From: Ohtaekwangia sp.
GTDB lineage: Bacteria; Bacteroidota; Bacteroidia; Cytophagales; Cyclobacteriaceae
Reading direction: 5' to 3'
Assembly: GCA_021155195.1 (NCBI GenBank)
Contig: JAJNPV010000050.1
Location: forward strand, 806,001 to 870,000
Length of the DNA stretch: 64,000 bases
Positions 60,203 to 64,000 of the stretch are shown piece by piece; within the stretch, counting starts at the first letter, position 1; each line of letters starts with the position of its first letter. Under the pieces are notes generated by a model that saw nothing but the letters and a program-made list of their open reading frames with translations, was not told the origin of the DNA and searched no databases. A program made the translations under genes and the position numbers.

Positions 60203-61135
60203 ATGAGAAAATTTTATTTGGGACTTGTCTTAACCTGTTTAATGTTTGGCAGTCATGCACAATACTTTAGTGGTGAATTAATTTACCAAGTGAAGGTAAT
60301 TCCCAAGGGTAATTTAAATGCCGATAGTTTATTGGCACTGCAGCCTGGCACATCGTCTACCTACCTGATCACCAATCGTTATTATAAGTCTACCTATTTC
60401 AAGAATAATAAGTTTACGTATTCGTACACATATCATGATGAGTCTAAAAGGATGTATGACGAAACAGCCGATAAAAATTATATAACATTCCGGGATTCGC
60501 GCAAGGGAAATGCTAGCCGCATTCGTTCTATTCAGTATAAAGACAGCGTTAAGGTGGTAGCGGGCCACCCCTGCTTTATGGTGGAGCGGGTCTATGAAAA
60601 CTACATCACTAAAACATACTATGCTAAGGACTTGAAAATAAACCCTGAGGATTTTAAAGGTCATGCGGTAGGGGATTGGTATCAACAGATAAAAGATGTG
60701 GAGGGTGCTTTAAGTCTGATGTCTGTTAGTGAGTATGCTACCCACATTGAGATTCATGAGGTCATTAAAATCATACCACGTGTGGTGAAGCGCGTAGAGT
60801 TTGATCTTCCAAATAAATTGGTGGTAGCATCGTCATTGGCGTTAGAAAAAGGGGCAGAACTTATTGCTCCTACAAAAGCCACCATAGAATGTTATCAAAA
60901 AAAAATGCGTACTGCGCCAGTGATGGAAAACAATTATATCTGCTATGTGGGGTTTATAGTTTCTTCAGAGGGTATTATTAGCAATGTAGAGCCTTATGAA
61001 AAAGATGAGCTTGGGTTGTATAAGATTGCTACAGATATTATAGCTACCTGCGGTCTTAAATTTTCTCCGGGCCAAATAGAAGGGAAGGCAGTTAGTTCAT
61101 TGGTTTATTTTCCAATCGAGTTTCAAAAGAATTAA
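60203..61135 (+). CDS. secreted protein with GLPGLI-like N-terminus and TonB-like C-terminus
   Basis: 310 residues with a signal peptide (FYLGLVLTCLMFGSHAQ). FSGELIYQVKVIPKGNLNAD and YYAKDLKINPEDF resemble GLPGLI-type secreted proteins. The last 75 residues (CYVGFIVSSEGIISNVEPYE, LKFSPGQIEGKAVSSLVYFP) follow the pattern of the TonB C-terminal fold, as used by TonB or by related protein-binding modules. There is no membrane anchor, so it is not a normal TonB. Confidence 0.75.
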   Translation: MRKFYLGLVLTCLMFGSHAQYFSGELIYQVKVIPKGNLNADSLLALQPGTSSTYLITNRYYKSTYFKNNKFTYSYTYHDESKRMYDETADKNYITFRDSRKGNASRIRSIQYKDSVKVVAGHPCFMVERVYENYITKTYYAKDLKINPEDFKGHAVGDWYQQIKDVEGALSLMSVSEYATHIEIHEVIKIIPRVVKRVEFDLPNKLVVASSLALEKGAELIAPTKATIECYQKKMRTAPVMENNYICYVGFIVSSEGIISNVEPYEKDELGLYKIATDIIATCGLKFSPGQIEGKAVSSLVYFPIEFQKN

Positions 61136-61198
61136 TACATTTTACTTATCTCAAGTTGGCTTATTGGGAGTATCCTCGAAACAAGTAAACAGTAACCT

Positions 61199-61279
61199 AT
61201 GATTACACAATTGATTCTCTTGCTCATTCCTGTTGCACTAATTATTGGTGTCATTATTTACATCAAGCGAAAAAAATAA
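61199..61279 (+). CDS. 26-residue single-helix membrane peptide
   Basis: ATG at 61199, TAA at 61277. The peptide is almost entirely a hydrophobic helix (LILLLIPVALIIGVIIYI) with a positive end (KRKK). Its stop overlaps the next ATG (TAATG at 61277-61281), so it is translationally coupled to the lipoprotein gene. Confidence 0.6.
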   Translation: MITQLILLLIPVALIIGVIIYIKRKK

Positions 61280-62247
61280 TGAGATCGCTGAGAGCATTAA
61301 TCTTTGTGCTGGTGTGTTCTTGCAACACAAAACAAGAACAATCAACAACGCTAATTCAAATACCTGAAAATGATACAATGCAGGCTATTTCTCAATCATT
61401 TCCTGCTGAAATGGTGGCTACTCAACTTGGGTCTTATAAAATAGAAGCCATCAGGCATGGTAAACAGGATACTCAGTTTTGGGAACATGGTCTTACCGAA
61501 GTGAATTATCGGATCCATCGGAATGATACCTTACTCACTGAACTCGAAATTTTGCCGAAGGATTTTTCAACCCTATTCAACCAGGATTTTGCCGATAATT
61601 CAAAAATCTGGGAATCAAGAATTTTACACATTGACACAACGCAACAAAGAATTATTATCATAAACAATTTCGGTCTTCCGGAATCTGACAACCTCACGCA
61701 GGTAGTATGTATTTCAGACTTTCAGGGAAACAAATCGTATCTGGATAGTCCTCATGGTTGTGCATCGGGCACAAACTTTTCATACAATCGAATCGTGAAT
61801 TGTGAAGGTGTGTATGATTATACAAATCCAATCTTCGAATTCAAGGAGTGTTGCACCGTTTTTTCAGATTTAATAAATAGCAACACACTTTTTTATGTAA
61901 TTGACAGAAATGATAAATTCAGCAAGCCGAATGCGTTCGTGCTTGATTTGGTGACAAAGGATACGCTGGAAAGTTTTATTTTTAAAGACTTTTGGCAGGA
62001 GTTGGACTACTCCTCAATGATTGTCAACAGAAAAGATTTTGGAATATTGGTTGTATACAATTCGGAAAAGAATGAGGTAACAACCTGGAACACAAAACGC
62101 ATCAGACAGACCTATAACTTAAAAAAGATGAAGCAGGATGAAAGTGACACACCGGCTGCTATGAGAATTGAAATGTATGGTATAATCATCGAAGAAATTA
62201 TTATTGAGTTTGATACCACAATGACACCCATCAGGTGGAATATGTAA
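61279..62247 (+). CDS. lipoprotein of unknown function
   Basis: 322 residues with a short lipoprotein signal (ALIFVLVCSC). The mature part has beta-rich text such as LTELEILPKDFSTLFNQDFA, IINNFGLPESDNLTQVVCIS and FKDFWQELDYSSMIVNRKDF, with a YDYTNPIFEFKECCTVFSDL stretch. No domain is recognised. It is coupled to the 26-residue membrane peptide upstream. Confidence 0.7.
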   Translation: MRSLRALIFVLVCSCNTKQEQSTTLIQIPENDTMQAISQSFPAEMVATQLGSYKIEAIRHGKQDTQFWEHGLTEVNYRIHRNDTLLTELEILPKDFSTLFNQDFADNSKIWESRILHIDTTQQRIIIINNFGLPESDNLTQVVCISDFQGNKSYLDSPHGCASGTNFSYNRIVNCEGVYDYTNPIFEFKECCTVFSDLINSNTLFYVIDRNDKFSKPNAFVLDLVTKDTLESFIFKDFWQELDYSSMIVNRKDFGILVVYNSEKNEVTTWNTKRIRQTYNLKKMKQDESDTPAAMRIEMYGIIIEEIIIEFDTTMTPIRWNM

Positions 62248-62478
62248 CAATAAAGGGATTTTTCTCAGCCAACTGGAGGATCAGGCGCGAAGAATCCCCC
62301 TATTCAAAAATCCGATGAGATCCTTCGCTCACTTTCCTTCCAAACAAGACTTTCCAATTCAAGTTTCACAACTCGTTACCTCGCAAACACCCGCTCAGGA
62401 TTGCTTGCGCGAGAGTAGGAGTGTGCTTCGAATCACTATCTCCACAATAATCCTGAACTGTGGTTGCCGGTGGGGCGA

Positions 62479-62698
62479 AACATGAACGAGCACCATACCA
62501 TGAATGAACTCCTAACATACTAAACTTGAGCGGGCATCCTACCATGAGTCAACTCCTACTATACCAAACTTGAACGAGCATCATACCATGAATGAATTCC
62601 TACCATACCAAACTTGAACGGGCATCCTACCATGAGTGAACCCCTACCATACCAAACTTGAACGGGCACCATACCATGAATGAACTCCTATCATTCAA
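62479..62698. repeat. minisatellite, 5 units of 44 bp with alternate types
   Basis: Five direct units of exactly 44 bp. Units 1, 3 and 5 contain CATACCATGAATGAA; units 2 and 4 contain CATCCTACCATGAGT, so there is an 88-bp higher order. Unit 3 begins AACTTGAACGAGCATCATAC. There are no spacers of unique sequence between units, so it is not a CRISPR array. Copy number may vary among strains. Confidence 0.9.
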
Positions 62699-62720
62699 CA
62701 TTTGACATAGCAGATGGATA

Positions 62721-62754
62721 AGTCGTCAAGACCACTCAAAGTGGTCAGACGACT
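62721..62754. other. nested two-stem hairpin
   Basis: AGTCGT and ACGACT form the outer stem and ACCACT and AGTGGT the inner one, with small unpaired bulges (CAAG and CAG) between and a CAA loop. No T-tract follows. It may be a structured RNA, an RNA end or an operator. Confidence 0.5.
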
Positions 62755-62923
62755 CATCTCTGAAAAATAATTTTACGCTTGCAAGAAAAAATGCGTAGGA
62801 ACGTGCCACTCCTTTTTCAGTTACAGATTTTATAAAATATATAGTTTCAAAAATTGATGAAAAAAAGACAACACGGTTTCATGCTGTGCGTGATTAAGTA
62901 CATAACACTAAAAAATTACTGTT

Positions 62924-63649
62924 ATGTCACATTTCAAAAACGTGCAGAACTTTGACCAGGTCATTGCGGTCTGCACCGGGTTGGGAGGCAACTATAACCC
63001 CGGAAAACAAAACCTTCAGATTGAGTCTCTGGTTGCTTTGATGAACAACGCGCAAGGTGCGTTGGATGCGATCAAGGTAGCCAAGACAAACTATGAGTTC
63101 GCGACTAACCATCGCGAGGTGGCATTCAAAGACCTTGGTAAACTTGCTGGCCGCATCATCAGTGAGCTTAAGTCTTCAGGAGTGCTTGTTCAAACGGTAG
63201 AAGATGCCCGGTACATTCAACGCAAGTTGGTAGGTTTCAGAATCAGTCGCGATCCTGTGCCTCCAACTCCAGATTCTTCTACGGAAGCAGTACCTAAAAA
63301 GCCAATGGCGCGGGGGTTAGACTTTGGCACTCAGACACAGCAATTCGGTAAGCTGTTGCAAACGTTGCGTACGGAACCCCTTTACAAACCTACCATCGCA
63401 GACTTGAAGATGGAGGCATTGGAGGCGAAGTTGAATGACCTCATGGCGAAAAACGCAACTGTGGTGCGAGCTGCTGTTGAACTGAAGAATGCCCGCCAGC
63501 ATCGCAATAATTTGCTCTACACCCAAAGCGGAAGTGCACGCGAAACGTTGCGGGCAGTGAAGCAGCAAGTGAAAGCAGCCTTCGGTTCACGAAGTGAAGC
63601 GTTCAAGTCGTTGACGGCTGTCAAATTCATAATACCTGCAAACCTGTAA
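62924..63649 (+). CDS. helical protein of unknown function
   Basis: 241 residues, no signal peptide, helix-rich: SLVALMNNAQGALDAIKVAK, FKDLGKLAGRIISELKSSG, GRLPPTP-like Pro-rich middle (DPVPPTPDSS), ADLKMEALEAKLNDLM, ETLRAVKQQVKAAFGSRSEA. Base composition is richer in G and C than the neighbours. Similar unnamed helical proteins occur in Bacteroidota. It is followed by a strong terminator and is probably a single-gene unit. Confidence 0.75.
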   Translation: MSHFKNVQNFDQVIAVCTGLGGNYNPGKQNLQIESLVALMNNAQGALDAIKVAKTNYEFATNHREVAFKDLGKLAGRIISELKSSGVLVQTVEDARYIQRKLVGFRISRDPVPPTPDSSTEAVPKKPMARGLDFGTQTQQFGKLLQTLRTEPLYKPTIADLKMEALEAKLNDLMAKNATVVRAAVELKNARQHRNNLLYTQSGSARETLRAVKQQVKAAFGSRSEAFKSLTAVKFIIPANL

Positions 63650-63680
63650 GTTTATTTATGTGTGGCGACTTATAAGTTTT

Positions 63681-63706
63681 CCCTGCACGGCAACGTGCAG
63701 GGTTTT
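63681..63706 (+). terminator. intrinsic terminator after the helical protein gene
   Basis: CCCTGCACG-GCAA-CGTGCAGGG forms a 9-bp stem with a tetraloop, followed by TTTT. It lies 31 bp after the stop codon at 63649. Confidence 0.9.
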
Positions 63707-63747
63707 CTAACCTCCAACTTCTAACCTCCAACTTCTAACCTCTATTA
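63706..63747. repeat. three 14-bp direct repeats in the leader of the DUF4230 gene
   Basis: TCTAACCTCCAACT occurs twice and then once more with changes (TCTAACCTCTATTA). They lie directly after the terminator and end 3 bp before the next ATG, where a ribosome-binding site would be. Confidence 0.75.
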
Positions 63748-63750
63748 ACC

Positions 63751-64000
63751 ATGAAAACACTTGCCCCCATCCTTGCTCTCGGACTGATTGTAGCGGCTGC
63801 TATTGGTGGCTTCTTCTATGGCCGCATTACACCCGCACCATCACCCCAACAACTAACGTTGGAACAAATTCTTTCTATTAAGGAATTGCACCTGGTAAAA
63901 CATACCTACAACGATTTGTTTTTTCTGCACAAGAAGAATAACCCAAACAAAGCCATCCGTGCAATGGTGCAAGTACCCGTTACGATTACCGCGTATCTTA
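63751..64000 (+). CDS. DUF4230 family protein, 3' end off window
   Basis: ATG at 63751, open to the right edge (83 codons). One N-terminal membrane helix (ILALGLIVAAAIGGFFYGRI), then LTLEQILSIKELHLVKHTYN, which is the DUF4230 opening. Function unknown. The C-terminus is beyond the window. Confidence 0.8.
   Translation, partial: MKTLAPILALGLIVAAAIGGFFYGRITPAPSPQQLTLEQILSIKELHLVKHTYNDLFFLHKKNNPNKAIRAMVQVPVTITAYL

Larger units (their letters stand above)
62248..62923. other. 676-bp gap with a minisatellite and a double hairpin
   Basis: No intact gene is visible. The first about 230 bp show nothing recognisable; 62479-62698 is a tandem repeat and 62721-62754 a nested hairpin. The last 150 bp precede the gene at 62924 and are A/T-rich. 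Confidence 0.6.

Noticed and set aside
62479..62698. CRISPR array
   Set aside because: Units follow one another without unique spacers and have no palindromic repeat; no cas gene is in the window.

Overview
The window is a stretch of a Bacteroidota chromosome, most likely Cytophagales. The evidence is a complete gliding/type IX secretion block (porP/sprF-like, gldK, gldL, gldM, gldN), LytS/LytTR and NarL-type two-component pairs, many secreted proteins and lipoproteins of Bacteroidota families, AT-rich intergenic DNA with few Shine-Dalgarno sequences, and promoter-like TAnnTTTG boxes. No tRNA, rRNA, CRISPR array, transposase or integrase was recognised. Both window ends cut through a gene: a beta-propeller/HEAT lipoprotein on the minus strand at the left and a DUF4230 protein on the plus strand at the right.

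Bases 1-32,800 are mostly core genome: a tripartite RND efflux operon (2,224-7,704), small secreted proteins and an aldo/keto reductase, uvrA, a LytS/LytTR pair, hemW, a DUF4271 membrane protein with hemD, the gld block ending in a clear terminator at 24,095, and then a minus-strand run (DUF4286, a saccharopine dehydrogenase-like enzyme, an AIM24 protein, an M14 peptidase, gltX, RidA).

Bases 32,877-39,211 form a sulfur-compound island: two YeeE/YedE-type membrane halves, a TsdA-like dihaem cytochrome, a secreted rhodanese, a Tat-exported SoxB-like protein, and a persulfide dioxygenase-like metallo-hydrolase fused to two rhodanese domains. The last gene is preceded by a TAtcTTTG box and a perfect GTGAC-N4-GTCAC palindrome of Crp/Fnr type. 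A NarL-type kinase/regulator pair follows on the opposite strand with two tandem paralogous multi-pass membrane proteins.

Bases 42,190-62,900 are accessory. They hold an unknown locus with a duplicated gene pair, a second LytS/LytTR pair, and a third paralog of the membrane proteins with a perfect terminator-like hairpin inside its coding sequence. A same-strand array of genes follows, in which related leader sequences recur. It includes an M15-like peptidase, a 4-TM protein, a protealysin-like M4 protease with an emfourin-like inhibitor gene, and an unknown protein; a decayed second emfourin tail lies behind it. Next come unknown secreted proteins, a patatin-like lipase with two membrane segments, and a sigma-like gene that appears frameshifted where the region joins a truncated ARPP-1/DUF6569 gene. 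The right end has lipoproteins, a coupled 26-residue membrane peptide, a 5 x 44 bp minisatellite, and unknown or DUF genes. A hairpin repeat occurs twice, at 42,493 and 56,957. Several gene starts were moved from TTG or GTG to internal ATG codons, or in one case to an internal GTG, where signal peptides or family length support this.
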